Source: a virus. From it: a stretch of 64,000 nt of DNA. Of this stretch, positions 27,501 through 37,000 are shown one piece after another. The stretch is from the IMG/VR virus record IMGVR_UViG_3300032331_003707, positions 36,346 through 100,345 of that record, one strand, 5' to 3'. How positions within the stretch are numbered: position 1 is the first letter of the stretch; every line of letters starts with the position of its first letter. The notes beneath the pieces were generated by a model that was given only the letters and a program-made list of their open reading frames with translations, had not been told where the DNA came from and ran no database searches. Made by a program: the position numbers and the translations under genes.

Positions 27501-28776
27501 TTTTGGTTTTATAAATAATCTAAGACTAGCAGCCCCTACTCCAAATGTAATGAGTAGTGTAGGAGGAACTGTTACTCCTGTTAGAGTAATAAACACCATG
27601 TTAACTGCTCAAGATATTAAAGATTATTATCAAGGAGATTTATATCTTTTACTTAATGAAGATGTAGTATTAGGAAGTATAATATTTGCTGATTTAAGAG
27701 CTCCTATAAAAGATGAAAATAAGGGAGGTTTAAACGTTGCAAGACCCTTATTCCCTTATACAAAAAATATTCCTTTAAAAAAAGAAATAGTATTAATAGT
27801 ATCTACTACTACTAATAATTTAGCAAATACTAACGAACAAACAGCCAATACTAATAAATTTGTTTATTATTATATATCTCCACTAAACATTTGGGGTAAT
27901 ATTAATCACAATGCACTCCCAGAGGAAATATACTTCCCTGAAACCCCAGATAGTTTAAATAAACCATACTCAGAAACTACAAGTGGAAATGCAAACTCAG
28001 TAAATGATAGTTTTCATGAAATTGAATTAGGTAATTTTTTTAAAGAACGAGGTAATGTTCAACCTCTCCAACCATATGAAGGAGATGTAATTTATGAAGG
28101 AAGATGGGGTAACTCTATCAGATTTGGAAGTACATCTATAGGAACTGATAGTCCTTGGTCTGAATTTCCTGAAAATGGAGATCCTATTACTATTTTAAGA
28201 AATGGGTTTTATGATAATAAAAAAGAACCATGGGATCCTATTGTAGAAGATATAAATCAAGATAAATCTAGTATCTATCTTACTTCTACTCAAAAGATTC
28301 CTATTGAAGTTTCTAATAAAAATTACAGTGCATACGCTCCTTCTACTGAACCTGATAATCCTAAAGATTATACTAAAGATCAAGTAATAATAACTTCTAA
28401 TAGAATCTTAATAAATAGTAAAGATGACCATACATTATTAAGTGGGGCAAAGTCTATAGGTTTAAATTCTAAAGGAAGTATAAATTTATACGCTGATACA
28501 AATTTTATAGTAAAAACTAAAGGAAAAATCCTCCTTGGAGACCCAGATGAAACTAAAACCCAATCATTATTGTTAGGTGATAAAACTGTAGATCTATTAT
28601 CTAATCTTTTAATAGATTTACAAACCATAGCTAATCAATTATCTTCACTAACAAGTCTTCCTCCTGGGGCTCCTTTTATACCTTTAAATACTGCAGCTAT
28701 AAGTTTTAATTTAAAATTACAAAATTATCAATCGCAACTTTCATCTTTATTATCAAAAGTTAGCAAAACTAAATAA
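27493..28776 (+). CDS. Baseplate hub spike-like protein (gp5/gpV type)
   Basis: A 427-residue structural protein. EGDVIYEGRWGNSIRFGST near residues 197-215 is the OB-fold signature of spike proteins (GDxxxxGRxGxSIRxG). The C-terminal region SKGSINLYADTNFIVKTKGKILLG resembles the repeated strands of a trimeric beta-helix. It lacks the lysozyme domain of T4 gp5. It would form the puncturing tip under the tail tube. The surrounding genes are gp25- and gp6-like. Confidence 0.65.
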   Translation: MVNFGFINNLRLAAPTPNVMSSVGGTVTPVRVINTMLTAQDIKDYYQGDLYLLLNEDVVLGSIIFADLRAPIKDENKGGLNVARPLFPYTKNIPLKKEIVLIVSTTTNNLANTNEQTANTNKFVYYYISPLNIWGNINHNALPEEIYFPETPDSLNKPYSETTSGNANSVNDSFHEIELGNFFKERGNVQPLQPYEGDVIYEGRWGNSIRFGSTSIGTDSPWSEFPENGDPITILRNGFYDNKKEPWDPIVEDINQDKSSIYLTSTQKIPIEVSNKNYSAYAPSTEPDNPKDYTKDQVIITSNRILINSKDDHTLLSGAKSIGLNSKGSINLYADTNFIVKTKGKILLGDPDETKTQSLLLGDKTVDLLSNLLIDLQTIANQLSSLTSLPPGAPFIPLNTAAISFNLKLQNYQSQLSSLLSKVSKTK

Positions 28777-28779
28777 TAT

Positions 28780-29820
28780 ATGGCCGAAAATGATGCATTA
28801 AAGAAAGCTGCAGAAGCTGCCCTAAAAGCACAAGAAAAAGCTTTAAAAGCAGCTGAAAAAGCAGCTGAAATAAAAGCTGCTTCTGAAAAAGCAGCAGCAT
28901 TGATAGCATTAGCTATTAAAGCGGCTGAGACTGTTAAACTTCTTAAAGCACAAAGACAAAAACGCAAAGCAGAAGGAACAAAACCATCACTCCCCCCAGG
29001 ATTAGGAGGATTAGTTATATCTATAGTTAAACAAATAATTGTAAATTTAAATCTTCAAGAAAAAGCTATTCAAAAAATAATTGAAGAATTACAAGATAGT
29101 TGCCCATCATCAGAAAAACTTCAAGAACTAATAGATTTTAAAAATAAGGTTAAAGATGCTCTTACTAAGGTTAATGATACTATTTCCTCAGTAAAACAAG
29201 TTGGAACTACATTAGATACTATTTTAACAGTATTAGATACTATAGTAACAGTTTTACGGAATCTTCCACTTCCAACTGCTGTCCCTCCTGGGGTTGGTAT
29301 TCCATTAAATGTAGTTAATAAATTTAGAGATAGCATAGATGTAGCAGATAAATTTATAGACCAAGGAAAAGCAATTACTGATGGAATAGTAGGAGCAATT
29401 GGAGGAATACAAGGAATCGTCCAAGGTTTAATTGAAAATTTAGATCTTTTAGATCAAGCAATTGCATTTTGTGCTTCCAAAATAGCCCTAGAACAATCAA
29501 CCACCTCCGAAGAAGCCCAAGAAATAATGAGTGAATTTTTAAGTAATATTAAATCTCTTAATGCTACCCCCCAATCTTCAGATACTAGCAACACAGACAC
29601 TCCTTTAGAAGAAATTACTTTCCCTGTAATATATAGAGAGTTTTCTATTATTATAGAAAATGCTCCTTTAACAGATGTATTACAAAATATTCCTCGAAGA
29701 AGAGCAATAGCTACTCAAATATCTACAAACGTTAAAATTGAAGGAGATTACTCATTTAGTTCAAGCGCACAAGTATTAGTAGATACTATGAAATTTGCTA
29801 TTGATAATTATTTAGGATAA
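28780..29820 (+). CDS. Ala/Lys-rich structural protein (346 aa)
   Basis: A 346-residue protein. Residues 1-65 form an Ala/Lys/Glu-rich helix (KAQEKALKAAEKAAEIK). The middle is hydrophobic and Val/Ile/Gly-rich (GAIGGIQGIVQGLIENL), and the C-terminal ~80 residues form a beta-rich domain. Found between spike and wedge genes, so a baseplate or hub component. No family recognised. Confidence 0.6.
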   Translation: MAENDALKKAAEAALKAQEKALKAAEKAAEIKAASEKAAALIALAIKAAETVKLLKAQRQKRKAEGTKPSLPPGLGGLVISIVKQIIVNLNLQEKAIQKIIEELQDSCPSSEKLQELIDFKNKVKDALTKVNDTISSVKQVGTTLDTILTVLDTIVTVLRNLPLPTAVPPGVGIPLNVVNKFRDSIDVADKFIDQGKAITDGIVGAIGGIQGIVQGLIENLDLLDQAIAFCASKIALEQSTTSEEAQEIMSEFLSNIKSLNATPQSSDTSNTDTPLEEITFPVIYREFSIIIENAPLTDVLQNIPRRRAIATQISTNVKIEGDYSFSSSAQVLVDTMKFAIDNYLG

Positions 29821-29843
29821 TATATTAAAAACATAATTAACAA

Positions 29844-29854
29844 ATATTTATAAT
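29844..29854 (+). promoter_or_regulatory. Class III (late) motif
   Basis: ATATTTATAAT, followed by CAT and ATG at 29858. Confidence 0.6.
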
Positions 29855-29857
29855 CAT

Positions 29858-30205
29858 ATGAAAATCGACGGTTTAAAAAAATTAATTAAAGAAGCAGTAC
29901 GTGAAGCAATCCAAGATGAATTAAAAGATATTTTACTTGAAGCAGTACGTGCTCCTAAAACAGTAGTAAAGGAAGCATATACTCCATCCTATGGAACTAC
30001 AACCCCTGAGCCTTCACCATCAATAAATCATACTTTTAAACGCAATTTAAGAGATATGGTTAGTGGAGAATTTGGAACAATCTCAGCTACATCAGCCAAC
30101 GCTCAACCTGCCTACACCCCACCTCCAATAAATACAGTAGCTGAGGGTACTAGCCTACCATCAGGTGAAGTAAGCTTAAACCAAATAATGGGATTAATGA
30201 AATAA
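29858..30205 (+). CDS. Protein with capsid-targeting-like N-terminus (115 aa)
   Basis: A 115-residue protein opening with an amphipathic helix (LKKLIKEAVREAIQDELKDI) similar to the N-termini in the 44-61 kb block, then a disordered Pro/Thr/Ser-rich body. The C-terminus is short and helical (SLNQIMGLMK). It could be a scaffold, chaperone or head-packaged protein. Its stop overlaps the gp25 start. Confidence 0.6.
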   Translation: MKIDGLKKLIKEAVREAIQDELKDILLEAVRAPKTVVKEAYTPSYGTTTPEPSPSINHTFKRNLRDMVSGEFGTISATSANAQPAYTPPPINTVAEGTSLPSGEVSLNQIMGLMK

Positions 30206-30606
30206 TGGCAATAATTATTCAAAATAAATTTGCGCTTGATTCTTTAGGATATAAAACTATAGGATTTTCATTTCCTTTAAATGCAGGAGCAGTATTTCCT
30301 CCTACTTATACAGTCCAAGATCAAATTAAATATAACCTTATTAATTATTTAATGACTAATAGTGGGGAATCATATTTGGTTCCAAATTTTGGAGCAGGGT
30401 TACAAGATTTTGTTTTTGAACAAATTACTACTGAAAATTTTGCTTTATTAGAAACTATTATAAAGGAAAAAATTCAATTCGCTTTTCCTCAAGTTCAAGT
30501 TAAAAAAATTGAAGTTTTAGGAAACGCAGATAATAATCAAGTACGAATAGTAATTACATATAATATAATTAATTTTGGTAATGACCAAATAACTTTACAA
30601 TTTTAA
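30205..30606 (+). CDS. Baseplate wedge protein, gp25-like
   Basis: A 133-residue gp25/lysozyme-like wedge protein. The signature is TNSGESYLVPNFGAGLQDFVFE near residues 51-72, matching the conserved GExxxxPxFGxGLxxxLFE of contractile-tail sheath initiators, followed by the INIxxR-like strand region. In T4 it joins the baseplate wedge to the sheath. The gp6-like gene follows 5 nt later, as in other contractile injection systems. Confidence 0.9.
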   Translation: MAIIIQNKFALDSLGYKTIGFSFPLNAGAVFPPTYTVQDQIKYNLINYLMTNSGESYLVPNFGAGLQDFVFEQITTENFALLETIIKEKIQFAFPQVQVKKIEVLGNADNNQVRIVITYNIINFGNDQITLQF

Positions 30607-30611
30607 AAATA

Positions 30612-32477
30612 ATGGCATCTAGTAACCCCCAAATAAATTATTACGCTAGAGATTTTGAATCTTTACGTAGTACCTTAATTAATTATACTAAAACATATTT
30701 TCCTGACACATATAATGACTTTAGCCCTGCTTCCACAGGAATGATGTTTATGAATATGGCAGCGTATGTTGGGGATATACTTTCATTTTATTTAGATAAT
30801 CAAATCCAAGAAACTTTTATACAATATGCTAAGCAAGAAGAAAACATATTTGCCCTAGCATATCTACTTGGTTATAAACCTGCAATTTCTTCCCCAGCTG
30901 TTACCACTATTGATTTTTATCAACAATTACCAGCAGTACTTTCAGGAAGTGTAGCTATACCTGATTTTTCATATGCTCTTACTATCCCTGTATCTACCCA
31001 AATTTCTAATAATTTTGGTCTCCAAACTAGTTTTCTTTTAAATGGCCCTGTAGATTTTTCTTTTAGTAGTTCCTTAGACCCAACTGAAATATCAGTATAC
31101 CAGGTATCCAATGGAGTTCCTACTTATTTTCTAGCTAAAAAATCAGTTGTAGCAACTGAAGGGACTTTAAAAACTAAGCAATTTTCATTTGGTGTTGCAC
31201 AAGAATTTCCTACTATATTAATTCAAGATAATGATATAGTATATATCTCTAATTGTTTTGATTCAAATGGAAATACTTGGTATGAAGTAGATAATCTAGC
31301 CCAAGATTTTATATATGATGATGTTTCTAACACTCCATATAATGATCCTAATACCTCTACCTCAGATGTGTTTGCTACTCCTAATTTACTCCAATTAAAG
31401 AAAATTGAACGTAAATTTGCAACTCGATTCATAAATTCTAATAATTTAGAAATTCAATTTGGTAATGGTGGTGTAACTAATACTACTGAAAACATCATAC
31501 CAAACCCAGATAATGTTGGGTTAGGATTACCTATAGGAAGAAGTAAACTTACTACTGCTTTTTCTCCTACCAATTTTATCTTCTCTAACACATATGGTAT
31601 AGCACCCTCTAATACCGTTTTAACTTTTAGTTATTTAACCTCAAACGGAACCACAGGTAACCTACCAGCTAATACTCTTGTTCAATTTAACAAAAATATA
31701 TTAAAGTTTAAAACCACTGGTTTAGATCCTTCTATTTCAAATATAGTAATTAATTCTGTTACATGTACTAATCCTCAAGCTGCTTCTGGAGGAGGAAATG
31801 GTGATACTTTAGACCAAATAAAGCAAAATGCCCTTGGTTCATTTCAATCTCAATTAAGAGCAGTTACTCCTAATGATTATTTAATTCGTGCTTATAGTTT
31901 ACCTTCAAACTTAGGAACAGTAGCTAAAGCATATGTTACCCCCGAAAAATTATCTAATATCCAATCTGGGGAAACTCCATCAATTTTAGATCTATATATT
32001 TTAAGTCAAAATATTGATGGAAGTTATTCTACTGCTAATAACAGTTTAAAACAAAACTTAAAAACATACCTGTCCCAATATAGAAGTATTACTGATACTG
32101 TTAAAATTAAAGATGCTTTTATAATTAATATAGGAGTAGAATTTGAAATAGTTATTCGTCCTAATAGTGTTGGAGATATGGTATTATCAATGTGTATTGA
32201 TAGTATTAATAAATTTTTTGATAGAGGTAAATGGCAAATTAACCAACCTATATTACTAGATGATTTATATAGTTCTCTTGATTTAGTAGAAGGAATTCAA
32301 ACTGTTAAAAATATTAAAATTACCAACCTTACTTCTTCTAATGGAAATTACAGTACATATGCTTATGATGTTATAGGAGCTACTGTTAATAACATAGTTT
32401 ACCCCTCAGTTGACCCAATGATATTTGAACTAAAATCTCCAACAACAGATATTAAAGGAAAAATAGTACCATTCTAA
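30612..32477 (+). CDS. Baseplate wedge protein, gp6/gpJ-like
   Basis: A 621-residue gp6-type wedge protein. The N-terminus YYARDFESLRSTLINYTKTYFPDTYNDF and the helix TGMMFMNMAAYVGDILSFYLDNQIQETF are diagnostic, as is the central GDTLDQIKQNALGSFQSQLRAVTPNDY (gpJ-like core). It forms the ring of the baseplate that switches at contraction. The position after gp25 supports the call. Confidence 0.9.
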   Translation: MASSNPQINYYARDFESLRSTLINYTKTYFPDTYNDFSPASTGMMFMNMAAYVGDILSFYLDNQIQETFIQYAKQEENIFALAYLLGYKPAISSPAVTTIDFYQQLPAVLSGSVAIPDFSYALTIPVSTQISNNFGLQTSFLLNGPVDFSFSSSLDPTEISVYQVSNGVPTYFLAKKSVVATEGTLKTKQFSFGVAQEFPTILIQDNDIVYISNCFDSNGNTWYEVDNLAQDFIYDDVSNTPYNDPNTSTSDVFATPNLLQLKKIERKFATRFINSNNLEIQFGNGGVTNTTENIIPNPDNVGLGLPIGRSKLTTAFSPTNFIFSNTYGIAPSNTVLTFSYLTSNGTTGNLPANTLVQFNKNILKFKTTGLDPSISNIVINSVTCTNPQAASGGGNGDTLDQIKQNALGSFQSQLRAVTPNDYLIRAYSLPSNLGTVAKAYVTPEKLSNIQSGETPSILDLYILSQNIDGSYSTANNSLKQNLKTYLSQYRSITDTVKIKDAFIINIGVEFEIVIRPNSVGDMVLSMCIDSINKFFDRGKWQINQPILLDDLYSSLDLVEGIQTVKNIKITNLTSSNGNYSTYAYDVIGATVNNIVYPSVDPMIFELKSPTTDIKGKIVPF

Positions 32478-32489
32478 ACTTACTAACAC

Positions 32490-33620
32490 ATGGCTGTATT
32501 TAAAATATTCCCAACCAAAGACACCACTATATACTCAGCATATCCTAACCTAAACTCAGGATTAGATGAAATTATAGAAACTTCTACAACTTCTGTAGGA
32601 GAATATGGTCCTAATCCTCAAGCTGCTAGAACTTTAATCCAATATTCTTCTACTGAAATAAATGATATTATTAGTAATAAGATAAGTGGTAGTAATTTTA
32701 ATATTTACCTAAATTTATACCACGCCCAAATCTCAGGATTATATGGAGACTCTTCTATAGAAGCCTATCCTATATATGGTACCTGGAATATGGGAACTGG
32801 AAAGTATAGAGACACCCCCGTAATTACTAATGGAGCTAGTTGGACATGGGCTGATTATTTAGGATCTACTCAATGGATAACAAGTAGTTTCCCACCATAT
32901 GTTACAGCATCCTTCTCAGGTTCTATCCCTAATGGAGGAGGAACATGGTATACTGGTTCATCTAATGGATTAATTACAGTTAGAACCCAATCTTTCTCAT
33001 ATTACTCAGACTTAGATTTAAGTATAGATGTTAGCAATATTGTAACAGCATGGTATAGTGGAAGTATTCCTAATAATGGATTTATACTAAAACAACCTTC
33101 TTCAAAAGAATTTATAAATAATCAAGTTATCCAAACTGAATTAAAATATTTTTCTACTGATACTCATACTATATACCCACCAAATTTAGAATTTAGATGG
33201 AGAGATTATACTTTTAATACTGGATCTTCTGAGACTACTATCATCAATACAGACCAACTTGCTATAAGTAACCCAAATAATTTAGGAGTATTTTATAGTG
33301 GAAGTATTCAACGTTTTAGACTTAATGTAAGACCACAATATCCTACTAGAGTATTCCAAACATCTTCATTTTACACCACTAATTATTATCTACCTACAGC
33401 ATCATATTACGCTATTAAAGATCTACAGACTAATGAATATATAATAGATTTTGATAATAATTACACCCAAATTAGTGCTGATAATCAAACTAGTTATTTT
33501 GATATTTATATGAGTGGATTGCAACCTGAAAGGCATTATACTGTCTTAATTAAAACCACAGTAGGAGGATCTACTATTATTTACGATCAAAATATAAACT
33601 TTAAAGTAGTGAATGGGTAA
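32490..33620 (+). CDS. Tail structural protein with DNRLRE-like domain
   Basis: A 376-residue protein rich in Ser/Thr/Tyr. The opening IFPTKDTTIYSAYPNLNSGLDEIIE then RTLIQYS matches the start of DNRLRE-type beta-sandwich domains (DTxVxxxxPxxNxG...RxLLxF). A second beta domain (RFRLNVRPQYPTRVFQT) ends the protein. Probably part of the baseplate periphery or a fibre connector. Its stop overlaps the next ATG by one base. Confidence 0.65.
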   Translation: MAVFKIFPTKDTTIYSAYPNLNSGLDEIIETSTTSVGEYGPNPQAARTLIQYSSTEINDIISNKISGSNFNIYLNLYHAQISGLYGDSSIEAYPIYGTWNMGTGKYRDTPVITNGASWTWADYLGSTQWITSSFPPYVTASFSGSIPNGGGTWYTGSSNGLITVRTQSFSYYSDLDLSIDVSNIVTAWYSGSIPNNGFILKQPSSKEFINNQVIQTELKYFSTDTHTIYPPNLEFRWRDYTFNTGSSETTIINTDQLAISNPNNLGVFYSGSIQRFRLNVRPQYPTRVFQTSSFYTTNYYLPTASYYAIKDLQTNEYIIDFDNNYTQISADNQTSYFDIYMSGLQPERHYTVLIKTTVGGSTIIYDQNINFKVVNG

Positions 33621-34012
33621 TGGAAAAAGTTACAATAAATAGACAAGTATTTGATAAATCTCAATTTGACAAAACTATCAATACTAATTTTACTCAACTT
33701 ACTAGCTCCCTTCCCCCAATAAATTCTACACCAACAGTAGATGGAACTGTAGATGGTTTTTTTTCATTATATGACTCATTATTTTTTGACATACCTAAAT
33801 TTGGCGATCTCAATTCCCACCAGTATCTTGCAACTACTAGTGGAGCATATATTGGAGGAGAACAAATAAATGAAAGTGTTCAACTTTTATTAGATGAAAT
33901 AGCAGCCCTAAGAATATCTCTTCTTGGTGCTAATAAAAAAATTGCTGAGCTTGAAGTCCAAGCCGGAATTAACCAAGCAGGAATTGATCCAAATCTATTC
34001 CCACTATCATAA
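33620..34012 (+). CDS. Tail/baseplate protein (130 aa)
   Basis: A 130-residue protein: EKVTINRQVFDKSQFDKTINTNFTQLT at the start, DGTVDGFFSLYDSLFFDIPKFGD in the middle and a coiled-coil end (LLLDEIAALRISLLGANKKIAELE). The layout fits a small trimeric connector. I recall related short proteins next to gp6-like genes in marine T4-like phages. Confidence 0.62.
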   Translation: MEKVTINRQVFDKSQFDKTINTNFTQLTSSLPPINSTPTVDGTVDGFFSLYDSLFFDIPKFGDLNSHQYLATTSGAYIGGEQINESVQLLLDEIAALRISLLGANKKIAELEVQAGINQAGIDPNLFPLS

Positions 34013-34036
34013 AATAATAGACAAACTATTTAACCA

Positions 34037-37000
34037 ATGACCTCATACCCTTCAGCATCTATAGAAATTTTAGATCCTAAAACACTAGAAGTTCCAACAT
34101 TTAGTGATAAGGATTTTGCTATTATTCCTAATTTTATTTTTACTGGATCTTTTGATCCTACTCAAGACAGAGTTGAATTTTTTGTATATTCTGAGAATAA
34201 TGTTTTATTATATTCGGATGGAGATTTTAATGCATGGACTAATACTCTTGATCCTCTTCTAGCATCTCAAGGAATTAGTACTCTAAACCTAGACCCAGTA
34301 CAAGCAGTTTCTGATTTAGGAATAACCGAAGGAAAAATAAAAACCCTATTTAACTTTATCTCAGATGAACTTGGATCTTCAGTAGATAATCCTTTCTTTA
34401 TAAAAGAAATTTCAGGAGATAGAACCGAATTACGACTTCAAACTAATTTTACTTCTAATGCTGATTTAGAAGTATTATTTACTGAGTTTAAATCAAGAAT
34501 TTCTTCCCAAGTATATTTTGATGAATTTTATTTAAATTTTGGTGATAATAATTTACTTATAGGGATTAATATCTTATTAGATACTACTGGTGGTAATGTT
34601 AGTTTTTTTGTTAAACTTTATGAACCACTTCCTGATAATATTTTACTTCAAGATATAGTTTGGATATCAACTAAAGTTGGAGAATCTACATCTTATCTAA
34701 TTTCTTTTCCTGAAACTTCATTAGTAGTAGATAATTTAATATATTTAGGAGGCCCAAATATAAACATAGATGTAAATAAGAGTGTTGGAATTTCAACAGC
34801 TTTTAAAACATATTCTACATTAATTTCATCATCTCTTACTAGTTCTTATAATCAATTACAAAATATCCTTCAACAAAAAGGAATTCAAATAACTCCTGAT
34901 TATACTAATTTTGAAAGTTTTGTATTTTTTTCAAATGCTAGCCAACGTTTAGTTAATTTTTATACTAAAGTATCTAATATTGAATCATACCAAAATGATT
35001 TATCTATTATTAATTCTATTACCGGATCAACTTCACAATCATATTCTGTATCTGCTAGTAGAGTAACTATAGAACAAAATATTACTAACATTATATCAAA
35101 CTTTGATGGATATGAAAACTACCTCTATTTCCAATCAGGTTCGTATACTTGGCCTAAATCAAATTCCACCTACCCATATGCTTTATACTCTACAGGTAGT
35201 TCTCAAGTTTTAACATGGTTAGGAAGTTCAGATGAAACCTCAGCCTATTATGGAGGTCAACTTTATTCATCTTCGATATATGATAATTTAAATCAAAATA
35301 ATTTATTCTATTCTATTCCTGCATATTTAAGAAATGATCCAAATAACACTCAATATTTTTTATTTATAGAAATGATGGGACAGTTTTTTGATAATATATG
35401 GATCTATACAGATGCTATAACAGATAAACTTAAGGCTGATAATAGAATTAATGATGGTGTATCTAAAGATTTAGTAGCAACTGTACTTGAATCTTTAGGA
35501 CAAAAGTTATACACAAACCAATTTAATTCTAATGATATATATTCATCCTTAATAGGAGTAGATCCTCAAGGAAACTTATCACCCTTCCCTAATACTACAG
35601 GAACTTATCCTGTTACCGGATCAGGTTTAGAATATATTCAAAATTTTGTTTCTGCTTCATCATTACAATCTTTAATTCCTCTTACTGAGGCTAATCAACG
35701 TTTATATAAACGAATATATCATATTTTACCATATTTGGTAAAGAAAAAAGGTACATTAGAAGCATTAAAACTTATTAGAAATGCATATGGTATTCCAAGT
35801 ACTATTCTAAGATTTAATGAATTTGGAGGAAAAAATGGATATACTAGCCGTTATGACTATTTTAATGATAAATATAATCTTGCATTTGATAACCAAGCAA
35901 GTGCATCTATTATAGTCCCTTGGGAAAGTTTAAATACATCCTTTACCTCACCTGATGCTGGCACAAATATTCCCACAAGTATTCAATTCAGATTTAAAAC
36001 CCCAGGTATCCCATCTGGAAGTATATCTCAATCATTATTTATAAAAACATCTACCAATAATTCCTCAGCTACTCCTATTACGTCAAGCTGGGATATGGGA
36101 TTATTTTTATTTTATACAGGATCAGGTACAACATCTGGATCATACTCAGGCTCAGTAGCAGATCCATATAATCAATATGGTACCTTAAGATTTTATCTCT
36201 CAGGAAGTGCTGCTCAAACAAGTAATAACGGATATTACCAATCATCTGGTATTTATTTACCTTTTTTTGATGGTGGATGGTGGAATATTATGCTACAACG
36301 TTCCCCATATAATGCTGCTGCTGCTAATACAGTAACATATAATATATATGCTGCTAATAAAATATATGATGAAAATGAAGGATATCAATTAGGATTTATA
36401 GGATCAGCTTCTTTTACTATCGCAGCAGCATCCTCTTCTATAAATAATAGTTGGATTAAATCTACTACTTCTTCAAACACTGCTTACCCTGCAGGTATAT
36501 ATTTTGGTGGATCAATTTCAGGATCTAAAACTTTAACTACAACTCTTACTACACCTGGATTATTTACAGGTTCATTTCAAGAAATTAGATATTTTAGTGC
36601 TACTTTACCTACAACATCATTTTATGACTATGTAATGAACCCTCAATCTATAACTGGATTGATCCCAAGTGGAGCCAATTATATAGATGGAAGTGGTAAC
36701 TTAATTGGTTCAAGTTATGGGTTATTAGCATTTAGAGCCCCCTTAGGAAGTGAATTAGAAACTATATTTACTGCTTCTTCTGCTACTTCTATTAACACTG
36801 CCTCATACAGTAGTTACCATCCTGCTATATCAGGTTCTAATCCTACATCTTCATTTAATTCTTTAAGTTCTTCTTATAAAGTATTATATTACCCTATTTC
36901 AAGTAGCCTTACTAGTTCATTTTCAACTAATAACTATGAAACATACTATTATGCTGCTCCTATAATAGGAACTAAAAATAAAACCTCAGATAATATCCAG

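Noticed and set aside
28728-28967. Minus-strand ORFs opposite Ala-, Ser- or Glu-rich coding repeats (also near 13063-13530, 50488-50898, 52342-53195 and 53509-53766)
   Set aside because: They mirror low-complexity composition of real + strand genes, have no promoter or spacing support, and read as hydrophobic or Ser-rich shadows.
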